Of a stretch of DNA of 64,000 nucleotides, positions 7,895 to 16,608 are shown piece after piece. This DNA is from Lachnospiraceae bacterium (GTDB taxonomy: Bacteria; Bacillota; Clostridia; Lachnospirales; Lachnospiraceae): assembly GCA_900770785.1 (NCBI GenBank), contig CAAGLJ010000101.1, positions 1 to 64,000 of the forward strand. The letters are read 5' to 3'. A program made the position numbers and the translations under genes. Position 1 is the stretch's first letter. Every line of letters begins with the position of its first letter. Below the pieces are notes generated by a model, which was not told where the DNA came from, ran no database searches, and saw nothing but the letters and a program-made list of their open reading frames with translations.

Positions 7895-8606
7895 GCTGTG
7901 CTTCCTCTTTTCTTTCCCGTTCTGCCTGGGACAGTCTCAGATACTCCGGCTGATGTTTCCAGGCCTCTGTCGCCTTTCCTTCTGCCAGCCAGGTAAAGGC
8001 CAGGGTTCCCAAAGCCGCCGCTCTTTGGCGGTTGCAGCTGGCAGGGGCAAAACTGAAGGGTACCTGCAATTTTGCTTCAATCTGAGCCTTAAATACGGAC
8101 ACTCCATCACCCAGAAAAATCACTTCCCTGCCCAGAGCCTCAATTTCCTGCAGGATATCCTCCAAAGCCACTGCACACTGGGGCTTTATTACTTTAAGGC
8201 CGTAGCCTGCTGCCTCTTTTTTAAATTCGTACAAACCGGTATAGGTCTGATTCCTTCTGGCATCCATCAGGGGGCAGATCAGCTTTTCACAGCCATACAG
8301 ATTATAGGCCAGTCCATCCACTGTAGGAATCCCTACCAAAGGCTTACCCAGAGCCTGCCCAAGCCCCTTTGCAGTGGCACAGCCGATACGAAGTCCTGTA
8401 AAGGAGCCAGGACCTGCTGCCACCGCGATGGCATCGAGGGTACTCAAATCCAGTTCAATCATCCTGCTGATTTCATCCAGCATGGGAAGCAGGGTCTGGG
8501 AATGGGTTTTCTTATATTGGATGGTGTACTCTGCCACCAGATTATCCTCCTCTAAAACCGCCACACTGGCTACCAGTCCGGAGCTGTCCAGAGCTAAAAT
8601 CTTCAT
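7878..8606 (-). CDS. tsaB: t6A biosynthesis protein TsaB
   Basis: Non-catalytic TsaD paralogue (242 aa). It forms the TsaB-TsaD dimer needed for threonylcarbamoyl transfer to tRNA. The ASKHA-type N-terminus ILALDSSGLVASVAV, the THSQTLLPMLDEI segment and the family signature AVAAGPGSFTGLRIGCATAKGLG near residues 62-84 are clear. Its ATG overlaps the tsaE TAA by one base (TAATG), so the genes are translationally coupled. Confidence 0.95.
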   Translation of the reverse strand: MKILALDSSGLVASVAVLEEDNLVAEYTIQYKKTHSQTLLPMLDEISRMIELDLSTLDAIAVAAGPGSFTGLRIGCATAKGLGQALGKPLVGIPTVDGLAYNLYGCEKLICPLMDARRNQTYTGLYEFKKEAAGYGLKVIKPQCAVALEDILQEIEALGREVIFLGDGVSVFKAQIEAKLQVPFSFAPASCNRQRAAALGTLAFTWLAEGKATEAWKHQPEYLRLSQAERERKEEAQRGNQN

Positions 8607-9052
8607 TAAGGTTCTATCCTTTCTATGGTAATACGGCGATAGTCAAAGCCCTTTTCCAGATTTTTCTCGATATGGATTTCCTGATAGGTTTTTGGTAAAA
8701 TATCCCGAATCATATCTCCCCATTCGATGAGGCATACACCCTCGCCGCAGAGGTAATCCTCAAAACCGATTTCCTCCATTTCTTCCATATCTCCAATGCG
8801 ATACACATCAAAATGGTAAAGCGGGAGCCTCCCTCCCTCGTACTCCTGCAGGATAGTAAAGGTGGGACTGGAAACAGACTCTTTGATTCCCAGGCCTTTT
8901 GCCACTCCCTTAGTAAAAGCGGTTTTCCCTACTCCCAGATCACCGATAAGGGTGTATACCTCTCCCGGTCCGGCTTCACGACCGATTTTTTCTCCCAGAG
9001 CGAAGGTGTCCTCTTCCCGCAGGCTTTCCATGATCATGCTTTCTTTGATCAT
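8606..9052 (-). CDS. tsaE: t6A biosynthesis ATPase TsaE
   Basis: Small P-loop ATPase (148 aa) that regenerates the TsaBD complex in the t6A pathway. Walker A is GDLGVGKTAF near residues 37-46. Other family motifs are VSSPTFTILQEY and LYHFDVYRIGD with the conserved Asp, and LIEWGDMI near the C-terminus. The ATG at 9052 follows AGAGG. With tsaB, rimI and tsaD in the same run, the only missing t6A enzyme is the L-threonylcarbamoyl-AMP synthase (TsaC/Sua5). Confidence 0.95.
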   Translation of the reverse strand: MIKESMIMESLREEDTFALGEKIGREAGPGEVYTLIGDLGVGKTAFTKGVAKGLGIKESVSSPTFTILQEYEGGRLPLYHFDVYRIGDMEEMEEIGFEDYLCGEGVCLIEWGDMIRDILPKTYQEIHIEKNLEKGFDYRRITIERIEP

Positions 9053-9072
9053 CTTTTCCTCTTTTCCTTTCT

Positions 9073-9552
9073 TCAGGCCTTGATTTTCACTTTTTTCGGC
9101 GGCATATGGGTAGAAATCATCTGGATTACCGCCTCTTGTTTATCCTGTAAGTCTGTGCGGGGAAAAATATAGGCATTTACTGCAGAAGTATATAAAATAA
9201 TGCTTCTTCCAGTAGAAACAGCCTTATGCATATTCTCCCATTTTTGAAATTCCTTTGCCTCTCCCTGGGAAATTTCCACTCCCTCATCGGTCAGCTTATA
9301 ATGTAGGGGTTCCTTAAAGGCCGGTGTATTTAACATTTGCTGCCGGCTTTTAAGCAAAAGTGTCCAGGGCAGATAGGCCAGCATCACCACACCGGCAATC
9401 AGATAAACCACATATCCTGTAGCAGCAAAGGCAATCAGAATCAATACTCCTGCTACCGTTCCCAGCACTCCGGAAAAGCCGGAGTAAGTATGGTGCAGCA
9501 TATAGTCATACAGAATCTTTGCCTCTATCTTTACATCAAATTCCAGTTCCAT
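9073..9552 (-). CDS. YcxB-like membrane protein
   Basis: A 159-aa protein with an N-terminal strand, two closely spaced membrane segments at about residues 28-65, and a C-terminal soluble domain carrying DEGVEISQGEAKEFQKWENMHKAVSTGRSIILYTSAVNAYIFPRTDL. That pattern fits the YcxB-like family of unknown function, which resembles PH-type domains. The start is the ATG at 9552, which has GGAG six bases before it; in-frame codons to 9582 lack this. It is the first gene of the minus-strand tsa/rnz/ispD run. Confidence 0.8.
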   Translation of the reverse strand: MELEFDVKIEAKILYDYMLHHTYSGFSGVLGTVAGVLILIAFAATGYVVYLIAGVVMLAYLPWTLLLKSRQQMLNTPAFKEPLHYKLTDEGVEISQGEAKEFQKWENMHKAVSTGRSIILYTSAVNAYIFPRTDLQDKQEAVIQMISTHMPPKKVKIKA

Positions 9553-9626
9553 ATGTATCTCCATTCTTGCATACAATGACAAAAACCTGTTCTGTCATGA
9601 AAATCGTTGTTTAACAGTACCACCAC

Positions 9627-9656
9627 ATTATATAACAGCTTTTCTTTCTTTGTACA
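9627..9656 (-). promoter_or_regulatory. Candidate promoter of the ycxB-like-tsaEB-rimI operon
   Basis: On the minus strand a perfect TATAAT -10 (plus strand 9627-9632) lies 18 bases from a TGTACA -35-like hexamer (9651-9656). It is about 75 bases upstream of the YcxB-like start. Confidence 0.55.
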
Positions 9657-9770
9657 GCTTTTTCCCATCCCCATCTGCCTCTTATTGCCTGTCATAAACT
9701 TTGCAGGCCCCGCGTAAGATATAAAAAACAAGGCGGTGGCTATAGCCCTCGCCCAAGGAATGGAGCAGAC

Positions 9771-10226
9771 ATGAATAAAAAGGCAAAAATCGTTGTATTA
9801 CACCTGAAGGAGCTAATTTATACCGGAATTTTTCTGGTTTTGGGGATTCTGTTCGTTATTCTTCTGGTCATGATGTTTTCTCCCGGTAAGGATTCCGCTG
9901 CCGCCACCTCCCTTTATGCTCCCGGTCAGTATACCACCTCGCTTACCTTTAATGGCAATGTGGTAGACGTAAAGGTGACTGTAGACGCCAATAACATTAC
10001 TGCTATTTCTCTGGAAAATCTGGAAGAAACGGTATCCGTCATGTATCCTCTCATGGAGCCTGCCATGGAGGACCTGTCTTCACAGATACTGGCCTCTCAG
10101 TCACTGGATAATATCACTTATTCGGACGACAATAAGTACACCTCCATGTTGCTTCTGGATGCCATTGCCTCTTCTTTAGAGCAGGCCAGGGAGCAGAAGC
10201 TGTCGGAGGAAGGAAACACGCACTGA
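9771..10226 (+). CDS. Membrane-anchored FMN-bind-like protein of unknown function
   Basis: A 151-aa protein with one N-terminal membrane helix (about residues 15-36) and an outer domain beginning LYAPGQYTTSLTFNGNVVDVKVTVDANNITAISLENLEET. That pattern is typical of the first half of FMN-bind domains. The covalent-flavin motif (S/T)GAT is not visible; the protein ends in a charged helix instead. It may be a degenerate or truncated relative of the FMN-binding lipoproteins. It stands alone, divergent from the YcxB-like gene and convergent with nadE. The ribosome binding site AAGGA precedes the ATG. Confidence 0.7.
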   Translation: MNKKAKIVVLHLKELIYTGIFLVLGILFVILLVMMFSPGKDSAAATSLYAPGQYTTSLTFNGNVVDVKVTVDANNITAISLENLEETVSVMYPLMEPAMEDLSSQILASQSLDNITYSDDNKYTSMLLLDAIASSLEQAREQKLSEEGNTH

Positions 10227-10277
10227 GGAAATCTTTCTCCAGCCCATATAGTCTATATGCAGGCCGTTAAACCCACA

Positions 10278-10327
10278 GGAGGGACTGTCTGATCATTCCT
10301 GCCCTGACAGCCCCTCCCCGGCTTTTT
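10278..10327 (+). terminator. Terminator after the FMN-bind-like gene
   Basis: A 12-bp stem with one mismatch (10278-10289 with 10306-10317) is followed shortly by TTTTT at 10323-10327. It also lies at the end of nadE on the other strand. Confidence 0.6.
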
Positions 10328-10370
10328 CCTTACTGCCTGTCCCACTCAGGCCTTCCGCAAACAGGGTGCA

Positions 10371-12281
10371 TTAGCAAAGCGTTTCCAGCCGTTCAAGCCA
10401 CAGCCGTGCTAAAGCATCTGAGGGCATCCGCAGATCCCCTCTGGGAGACAGAGCCACACTCCCCACCTTTGGTCCATCCGGCAGGCAGGAACGCTTAAAC
10501 TGCTGACTGAAAAAGCGTCGGTAAAATGTCTTTAACCACTTTAAAATCACGCTGTTGTCATATTCTCCTTCAAAGGCCTTCTTTGCCAGCTCATAAATCT
10601 TTTCCGGCTCAAAGCCCCAGCGAAGCATATAGTACAAAAAGAAGTCATGAAGCTCGTAGGGTCCTACCAAATCCTCGGTTTTCTGGGAAATGACCCCCTC
10701 CACAGGCGGAAGAAGTTCAGGACTGACGGGAGTGTCAAGTATGTCCAGAAGCACCTTCCTCAGTTCTTCATCCTCACAGGTATCTGCATAATAGGAAACC
10801 AGATGCCGTACCAGTGTCTTTGGTACTCCCCCATTCACTCCATACATGGACATATGGTCTCCATTATAGGTAGCCCAGCCCAGGGCCAGCTCTGACATAT
10901 CTCCGGTTCCAATCACCAGAGCGTTTTCTCTGTTGGCAATATCCATCAACACCTGGGTTCTTTCTCTTGCCTGGCTGTTTTCATAGGTCACATCATGATT
11001 GTCTGCATCCTGCTTAATATCACGAAAATGAAGCTGTACCGCTTCCTTAATGTCTACTTCCTCCAACGCAGTCCCCAAAGCCAGAGCCAGCTTGCAGGCA
11101 TTATCATAGGTTCTGTCTGTGGTGCCAAAGCAGGGCATGGTAATGGAATGGATATTGGCTCTGGGCAGCCCCAGCAAATCAAAGGCCTTCGCCGTCACCA
11201 AAAGGGCCAGCGTAGAATCCAGCCCACCGGAGATACCCAGAACGGCCTGCTTGCAGCCGGTGTGATGATAGCGTTTCTTTAACCCATAGGCCTGCATGGT
11301 CAGAATGTCCTGAGCACGCCGGTCTCTTTCCAGCTTTTCTTCCGGCACAAAGGGCAAGCGGGAAAACCTTCTTTCCAGCACTCCTTCCTTCTCGCCTATG
11401 AAGAAACTTACTCGCACCAGACTGTGTTCCCTCTGAGAATAGGTATTCATCCGTCTTCTTTCATGGGACAGACGCCCCAAATCCACATCCGCATAAATGG
11501 TACTGCCCTGAAAACGGATTCCCTCCGCCAGCAGGCTTCCATTTTCTGCAATCATATTATGCCCGGCAAAGACCAGATCCTGCGTGGATTCTCCTTCCCC
11601 GGCACAGGCATAAACATAAGCTGCTACCAGCCTTGCACTGGTTGCCCTCACCAGACTTTCCCGATAGCTGTCCTTCAGTACCGTCTCATTGGAGGCGGAA
11701 AGATTAACCAGTATTTTAGCCCCACCACAGGCCAATTCTGTGGAAGGAGGGTTAGCTACCCACAAGTCTTCGCAAATTTCACAGCCTACCACCAGTTCCT
11801 CCTTTTCCTCTGCCTGAAAAAGAATTCCCGCACCAAAGGGGATGCGATAACCAAAGGCGGTTATCATATCCACTTCCGGCTGCCCCGGTGTGAAGTGCCT
11901 GGCTTCATAGAATTCTCCGTAATTGGGAATGTTTCTCTTAGGAATCAGAGCCAGCACTCTTCCCCGGTTTAACACCGCAGCTACATTATACAGCTTGTCC
12001 CCTTTTTTCCAGGGTAAGCCTACAAAAATCAGGGCTTCTATCCGACGGGTTTCTTCTGCCAGAATCCTTAATTGTGTCCTGCACTCTTCCAGAAGGGTAT
12101 TTTGTAAAAATAAATCCTGGCAGGTGAAACCACTCAAGCACAGCTCAGGAAGGACTATGATTTTTGCCTCCTTCGCTGCACACTCCTCAATTTTTTTCTG
12201 AATCTCATGCCGGTTAAATTCCGGGTCTGCCACCCTGATTTCAGGTGTTGCAACGGCAACCTTTACAAATCCAAATTTCAT
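10371..12281 (-). CDS. nadE: Glutamine-dependent NAD+ synthase NadE
   Basis: Two-domain enzyme (636 aa) that amidates nicotinate adenine dinucleotide to NAD+ with glutamine-derived ammonia. The N-terminal nitrilase-type glutaminase shows Glu in the first block, the lysine region LIPKRNIPNYGEFYEARHF and the nucleophile in VVGCEICEDLW. The C-terminal synthetase has the PP-loop LGISGGLDSTLALLV and GTGDMSELALGWATYNGDHMSMYGVN. The ATG at 12281 follows GAGGG; an ATG at 12293 overlaps the hslO stop. It is the last gene of the hisC-popT-methyltransferase-hslO-nadE run. Confidence 0.96.
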   Translation of the reverse strand: MKFGFVKVAVATPEIRVADPEFNRHEIQKKIEECAAKEAKIIVLPELCLSGFTCQDLFLQNTLLEECRTQLRILAEETRRIEALIFVGLPWKKGDKLYNVAAVLNRGRVLALIPKRNIPNYGEFYEARHFTPGQPEVDMITAFGYRIPFGAGILFQAEEKEELVVGCEICEDLWVANPPSTELACGGAKILVNLSASNETVLKDSYRESLVRATSARLVAAYVYACAGEGESTQDLVFAGHNMIAENGSLLAEGIRFQGSTIYADVDLGRLSHERRRMNTYSQREHSLVRVSFFIGEKEGVLERRFSRLPFVPEEKLERDRRAQDILTMQAYGLKKRYHHTGCKQAVLGISGGLDSTLALLVTAKAFDLLGLPRANIHSITMPCFGTTDRTYDNACKLALALGTALEEVDIKEAVQLHFRDIKQDADNHDVTYENSQARERTQVLMDIANRENALVIGTGDMSELALGWATYNGDHMSMYGVNGGVPKTLVRHLVSYYADTCEDEELRKVLLDILDTPVSPELLPPVEGVISQKTEDLVGPYELHDFFLYYMLRWGFEPEKIYELAKKAFEGEYDNSVILKWLKTFYRRFFSQQFKRSCLPDGPKVGSVALSPRGDLRMPSDALARLWLERLETLC

Positions 12282-12289
12282 TCTTACCC

Positions 12290-13171
12290 TCATTTCGCTT
12301 TTTTCAGAATACTTTTCAATTCATCCACTTCAAAAACATAGTTGGTGTTGCAGAAATGGCAGTTCAGCTCCACCGCCTTCCCTTCGGCAATAAGCTCCTC
12401 CAGTTCTTTTTTCCCGATACTGATGAGAGCCTTTTCCACCCTTTTTTTATCACAGTTACAGTGAAAGCCTACTTCCATTGTATCCATAATCTCCGGTTCC
12501 AATCCATGAAGGAGGATTTCCAGTATCTGCTGGGGAGAATTTCCTTCCTCAAAAAGCTTTGTTACTGAATCCACTCCGGACAGGTTCTTTTCCAATCGCA
12601 GAATTACCTCTTCATCAGCAAAGGGCATCAGCTGAATGATGAAGCCTCCGGCCTGCTTCACCACACCCAGCTCCCTGTCCATTAATACCCCCAGTCCAAC
12701 GGAGGAGGGGACCTGTTCACTGGCAGCAAAATAATAGGTTACATCTTCCCCTATCTCACCGGTCTGAAGGGCAGTCTGTCCCACATAAGGCTCTTTCAGG
12801 CCCATATCCTTAATCACCCGTAAAAAACCCCGGCCTACTGCCTTTGCCACATCCAGCTTCCCTTTTTCGTTGGCTCCTACCATTACCTGGGGATTTTTGG
12901 CATAACCCTTTACCCTCCCCTTTGCATCGGCAGTTACGGTCATCCCTCCCAATGATCCATCTCCGGTCACCTGGAGAGTAAGAATATCCTTATCCCCTTT
13001 CAGCATGGCTCCCATCATGGTTCCTGCTGTCAGCAGCCTCCCCAGTGCCGCTGTCACAACGGGGCTGGTATTATGTGCTTTTCTGGCTCTTTCCACCGTT
13101 TCCTTCGTCCTTACCGCAAAGGCACGAATCTGAGCGTTGGCGGCAGTGGCTCTCACTAAATAATCTGTCAT
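12290..13171 (-). CDS. hslO: Redox-regulated chaperone Hsp33
   Basis: Cytoplasmic holdase (293 aa) activated by oxidative unfolding. The N-terminal substrate domain begins DYLVRATAANAQIRAFAV. The C-terminal redox switch is intact: HCNCDKKR near residue 232 and CHFCNT near residue 267 give the four zinc cysteines (CxC and CxxC). GGGAGG precedes the ATG. It lies nine bases upstream of nadE. Hsp33 suits an anaerobe that must survive oxygen stress. Confidence 0.96.
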   Translation of the reverse strand: MTDYLVRATAANAQIRAFAVRTKETVERARKAHNTSPVVTAALGRLLTAGTMMGAMLKGDKDILTLQVTGDGSLGGMTVTADAKGRVKGYAKNPQVMVGANEKGKLDVAKAVGRGFLRVIKDMGLKEPYVGQTALQTGEIGEDVTYYFAASEQVPSSVGLGVLMDRELGVVKQAGGFIIQLMPFADEEVILRLEKNLSGVDSVTKLFEEGNSPQQILEILLHGLEPEIMDTMEVGFHCNCDKKRVEKALISIGKKELEELIAEGKAVELNCHFCNTNYVFEVDELKSILKKAK

Positions 13172-13208
13172 TTATCCTCCCACTCAAGGCGTTATACGCC
13201 GACTGTTT

Positions 13209-13985
13209 TTACCTGTTTCCTTTTCCCTTTTCCCGGGCAATACAATAAATTCTTTCACTTTCAGGTGTAACTGCATTACACCCGGCCCCATTGCCGTCAG
13301 CATCCTCAAAGGCTTCCAGAAGCTCCATTCCAGCTTCCTTAAGACAGCCCTTTATTTGAGAAAGAGTATAGCCTCTCTGGTAATGGTTTTCATGAAAGCG
13401 ATGGAACAGCCCCTTTTTGCCGCGAACAAAAATCGTCAAATCGTATTCATTAATCTGTTCCTCTTCGTAATAGTAGTTTTCCCAGATGAAGCTGCATTCT
13501 TCCCGGTTTTCTGCAATAACCCTATCTCCAATTATTTCCTGATATTTAAAGACGGTATTAAAATCAAAGAGAAAAAGTCCTCCCGGATCCAGATAATTGT
13601 TTACCAGGCGAAAGGTCTGAACCAGCTCTTCCTCGTCCAGTAAATAGTTGAGGGAATCGCATACACAGATGACGGCAGCCACCGTTCCATACAGCTCAAA
13701 CTCACGCATATCCTGCAAAAGATAAAGAATATCCCTGCCCGAGTTGTGCCGCTTCTTCAGGGCAACATTCAGCATATCTTCTGAATTATCTATACCTATC
13801 ATATCGTAGCCGGCTTTGGCCAGAAGCTCCGTCAGGGTTCCTGTCCCGCAGCCCAAATCCAATACCAGACCTTTAGGAATCCCGTATCTGTCCAGTGTTT
13901 CTACCAGCCGCCTGCACCAGTCTTCATAGGGGGTCTGATCCATGAAAATATCATAAACTTTAGCAAAATCCGTATAGGCTTCCAT
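13209..13985 (-). CDS. Class I SAM-dependent methyltransferase
   Basis: A 258-aa cytoplasmic methyltransferase with motif I VLDLGCGTGTLTELLAKAGYDMIGIDNSEDML at residues 41-72, and AAVICVCDSLNYLLDEEEL and GLFLFDFNTVFKY in the positions of motifs II-III. The fold is the small-molecule type often annotated as UbiE/MenG-like, but the substrate is not shown by the sequence. GGAGAGGG precedes the ATG. It lies between hslO and the DUF368 gene in one orientation. Confidence 0.88.
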   Translation of the reverse strand: MEAYTDFAKVYDIFMDQTPYEDWCRRLVETLDRYGIPKGLVLDLGCGTGTLTELLAKAGYDMIGIDNSEDMLNVALKKRHNSGRDILYLLQDMREFELYGTVAAVICVCDSLNYLLDEEELVQTFRLVNNYLDPGGLFLFDFNTVFKYQEIIGDRVIAENREECSFIWENYYYEEEQINEYDLTIFVRGKKGLFHRFHENHYQRGYTLSQIKGCLKEAGMELLEAFEDADGNGAGCNAVTPESERIYCIAREKGKGNR

Positions 13986-14054
13986 TTTCCCTCTCCTGTG
14001 CTTCTTACACCATTTCTATATCGTAATAGCGGCGTACCAAATTCCGAATCATGC

Positions 14055-14909
14055 TTATTCCTCTCCCAACTTTCTGGCAATAAAAAAGCCGATTCCAAAG
14101 GTTATCAGGCCGGTAAGAATTGCTACCAGGTTGTATTTACTCAAATCAGACATGAAAATGATAGCCAGAGGCGATGCTACAATCAGGCCGATAATTGCAC
14201 AATAGGCGTAATCAGGCCGCTTTTCAAATACCAGCTCGATCAGCTTGGCAATCACGCCGATTCCTGCCAGCACACCGATTCCAAAGGGCATAAGAATTCC
14301 TGTTTTTTCCAACAGAACAGGAAAGTCAAAGGCAAGCAGGGCATGTATAAATTCCGAAATTGAATCCAGAATCAGATAATAGTAGCCTAACAGCATCAAC
14401 ACCATAGAGCCGCTGACACCGGGTATAACCATAGTTGCACTGGCAATCACACCGATAAAAAACAGTTTGATTATTTCCACCATATTTAAGCTCAGCTCTC
14501 TGGCAGAGGCTTCTCCTTCTCCTATCAGAGCAAAGCCGGCCACCAATACAAAGAAAAGAACCAGCACAACGGCATTTCCCGCATTCACCTTTTTTCCCGT
14601 TTCCTTAAGCTTCTTTATAATAATCGGCAGGCCCCCTACAATCAAACCAATAAACATAAAATTGGTCTGCACAGGAAAATGCTCCAAAGCCCTTGTAATT
14701 ACCTCTGTCAGAATGACGATTCCCGCTGCTGCACCAATAACGATGGGAATCAGAAGCCTCAGAGCCTCTTTAAACTCACTTTTCAGATGGGTAATGGCAT
14801 GGATCAGCTTGTCATAGATTCCCATAACAACCATCATGGTTCCGCCACTGACACCGGGTATAATGTTGGCTATTCCGATTACCATACCCTTTAGAATTAA
14901 TTTGATCAT
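14055..14909 (-). CDS. DUF368 family membrane protein (PopT-type undecaprenyl phosphate translocase)
   Basis: Polytopic membrane protein of 284 aa with two related halves. Each half carries an IIPGVSGG-type re-entrant motif: IANIIPGVSGGTMMVVMG near residue 13 and ATMVIPGVSGSMVLMLLG near residue 158. This is the DUF368 signature. Some family members (PopT) flip undecaprenyl phosphate back across the membrane for reuse in wall and polysaccharide synthesis; applying that role here is by family. The ATG overlaps the hisC TGA (ATGA). Confidence 0.88.
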   Translation of the reverse strand: MIKLILKGMVIGIANIIPGVSGGTMMVVMGIYDKLIHAITHLKSEFKEALRLLIPIVIGAAAGIVILTEVITRALEHFPVQTNFMFIGLIVGGLPIIIKKLKETGKKVNAGNAVVLVLFFVLVAGFALIGEGEASARELSLNMVEIIKLFFIGVIASATMVIPGVSGSMVLMLLGYYYLILDSISEFIHALLAFDFPVLLEKTGILMPFGIGVLAGIGVIAKLIELVFEKRPDYAYCAIIGLIVASPLAIIFMSDLSKYNLVAILTGLITFGIGFFIARKLGEE

Positions 14910-15976
14910 ATTTTCCTCTCATTCCTCCGTATATAATTTTGTAAAAATTTCAGCAAAATATCCATCTCTTCGTCTGTGCCGATGGAAATTCTGAGGTAAT
15001 TATCTATTCTGTCTTTGGCAAAATAACGCACGTAAATCTGTTCCTTACGGCAAGCCTCAAAAAGCTCCTTTGCCGGAATACATTCATGGGCAGCAAAAAT
15101 AAAGTTGCTTTTAGAATCCGGGAAGGAAAATCCAAGCTGTAAAAGCTCCTTCTTCACTCGTTCTCTGGTTTTTACCACCTTTTTCACCGTATCCTGAAAC
15201 CATTCATCGTCCTTTACGCAGGCCACTCCCATGGCAATGGTGGGACGGCTCATGGTATAGGAATTAAAGGAAAATTTTACATCATTCAGATAACCAATCA
15301 GTTTTTCGTTTCCTATGGCAAAACCGATACGGGCCCCTGCCAGCGCCCGGGATTTGGAAAAGGTCTGTACCACCAGCAGGTTATCGTATTCCTGTAATAG
15401 AGGAAGGGCACTCTCTCCCCCAAAGTCCACATAAGCCTCATCCACAATCACCACCACATCCCGATTGGCATCCAGAATCTGCCTCACCAGGCTAAGGTCC
15501 TCAAAAACTCCTGTTGGAGCGTTGGGATTGGGAAAAATCACTCCGCCATTCTCCCGGTTATAGTCCTGGGGCCGTATCCGAAAATCCTGACTAAGAGCGA
15601 TCCTTTCATAAGGAATACCAAAAAGCTCTGCCCACACATCATAAAAGGAGTATGTAATATCCGGAAACAGGATCGGGCTGTCACCGTTAAAAAAGGTCAA
15701 AAAGGCATTCGCCAGAACATCATCTGAGCCTACCCCCACAAAAACCTGTTCCTTCTTTACCCCATAATAATCTGCCAGCGCCTGTCTCAAGTCTCCCACC
15801 TCCGGATCCGGATAAAGGCGAAGACTGTCTGCCTTAATGTCTTTCAGGGCTTCTATCACCTTTGGACTTGGGGGATAAGGACATTCATTGGTATTCAGTT
15901 TTACCAGACGTTCTCCCACCGGCTGCTCCCCGGGTACATAGGGCACCACCCGTCTTATCTTCTCTTCCCACTTCAT
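14906..15976 (-). CDS. hisC: Histidinol-phosphate aminotransferase HisC
   Basis: PLP-dependent fold-type I aminotransferase (356 aa) that converts imidazole-acetol phosphate to histidinol phosphate. Seen are KLNTNECPYPPSP, GVGSDDVLANAFLTF, PNPNAPTG, VDEAYVDFGG, the PLP-lysine motif TFSKSRALAGARIGFAIG near residue 207, and the C-terminal LRISIGTDEEMD. GGAGG precedes the ATG. No other his genes are nearby, so aromatic amino acid transamination is a possible additional role. Confidence 0.93.
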   Translation of the reverse strand: MKWEEKIRRVVPYVPGEQPVGERLVKLNTNECPYPPSPKVIEALKDIKADSLRLYPDPEVGDLRQALADYYGVKKEQVFVGVGSDDVLANAFLTFFNGDSPILFPDITYSFYDVWAELFGIPYERIALSQDFRIRPQDYNRENGGVIFPNPNAPTGVFEDLSLVRQILDANRDVVVIVDEAYVDFGGESALPLLQEYDNLLVVQTFSKSRALAGARIGFAIGNEKLIGYLNDVKFSFNSYTMSRPTIAMGVACVKDDEWFQDTVKKVVKTRERVKKELLQLGFSFPDSKSNFIFAAHECIPAKELFEACRKEQIYVRYFAKDRIDNYLRISIGTDEEMDILLKFLQNYIRRNERKI

Positions 15977-16017
15977 GGTTTTCCTCCATTTTCTGTGCTA
16001 TTATCAAAAGGAGTATA

Positions 16018-16455
16018 CTATAGCTTGTAGGAAGTTGCAACGTGGTTTTTGACTATCACCTCCCTCTTTAAGGGCACGAAAGTCTGATAATCCCGTCCAA
16101 AACGGATACACAGCATCCTGTTCTGGTGGCGTCCTGCAAACCGCCTTCCCAAACACAGTTTGTATTGGGTAGTGTAGGATTTTTCAATAAACCTCTCCGG
16201 GATAATCAGGATATATTCTCCTCTCTTTCGCTCAATCCAGAGGCTGCCCAGATAACGATAGTGTCTGCCTCCTTCCAGATTGTAAACGAAAACCTCTCCG
16301 TATAGAAGATGCACGACCAGCCAAAGCAGGTTTGCTGCCAGAACCAGGCTGCCAAAGAAAAGAAGAGTCCCCTTCCCCCTCTCCCATAAGAAGGAAAAAG
16401 GTGTCATGTATTCTCCCATGTATCCCGGTAAATATTCCATCCATTGTTTCATCAT
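16018..16455 (-). CDS. Small membrane protein of unknown function
   Basis: A 145-aa protein. Residues about 25-48 form a membrane segment (GTLLFFGSLVLAANLLWLVVHLLY). The basic remainder resembles a cytoplasmic beta-rich domain with YLGSLWIERKRGEYILIIPERFIEKSYTTQYKLCLG. The start is the ATG at 16455, preceded by GGAGG; upstream in-frame codons to 16590 have no ribosome binding site and overlap a terminator-like hairpin. No known family was recognised. It lies between prfB and hisC in the same orientation. Confidence 0.65.
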   Translation of the reverse strand: MMKQWMEYLPGYMGEYMTPFSFLWERGKGTLLFFGSLVLAANLLWLVVHLLYGEVFVYNLEGGRHYRYLGSLWIERKRGEYILIIPERFIEKSYTTQYKLCLGRRFAGRHQNRMLCIRFGRDYQTFVPLKREVIVKNHVATSYKL

Positions 16456-16489
16456 CGTTACCTCCCGAATTTTATGTTTAATGACGCAC

Positions 16490-16521
16490 AAAACAGCACT
16501 GTCTGTTGACAATGCTGTTTT
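16490..16521 (-). terminator. Hairpin downstream of prfB
   Basis: The stem AAAACAGCA/TGCTGTTTT is extended by TGTC/GACA around a 4-base loop, and the T-run lies inside the stem end on the minus strand. It sits between prfB and the 145-aa membrane protein gene and is a likely terminator or attenuator. Confidence 0.5.
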
Positions 16522-16608
16522 CCTCAAAATTCGCAGGTAACTGCTTATCAGTATAACAGGAGATAAGGGAAAATCCATTATCTCCTGCAAAAAAATAATA
16601 AACTTTTT

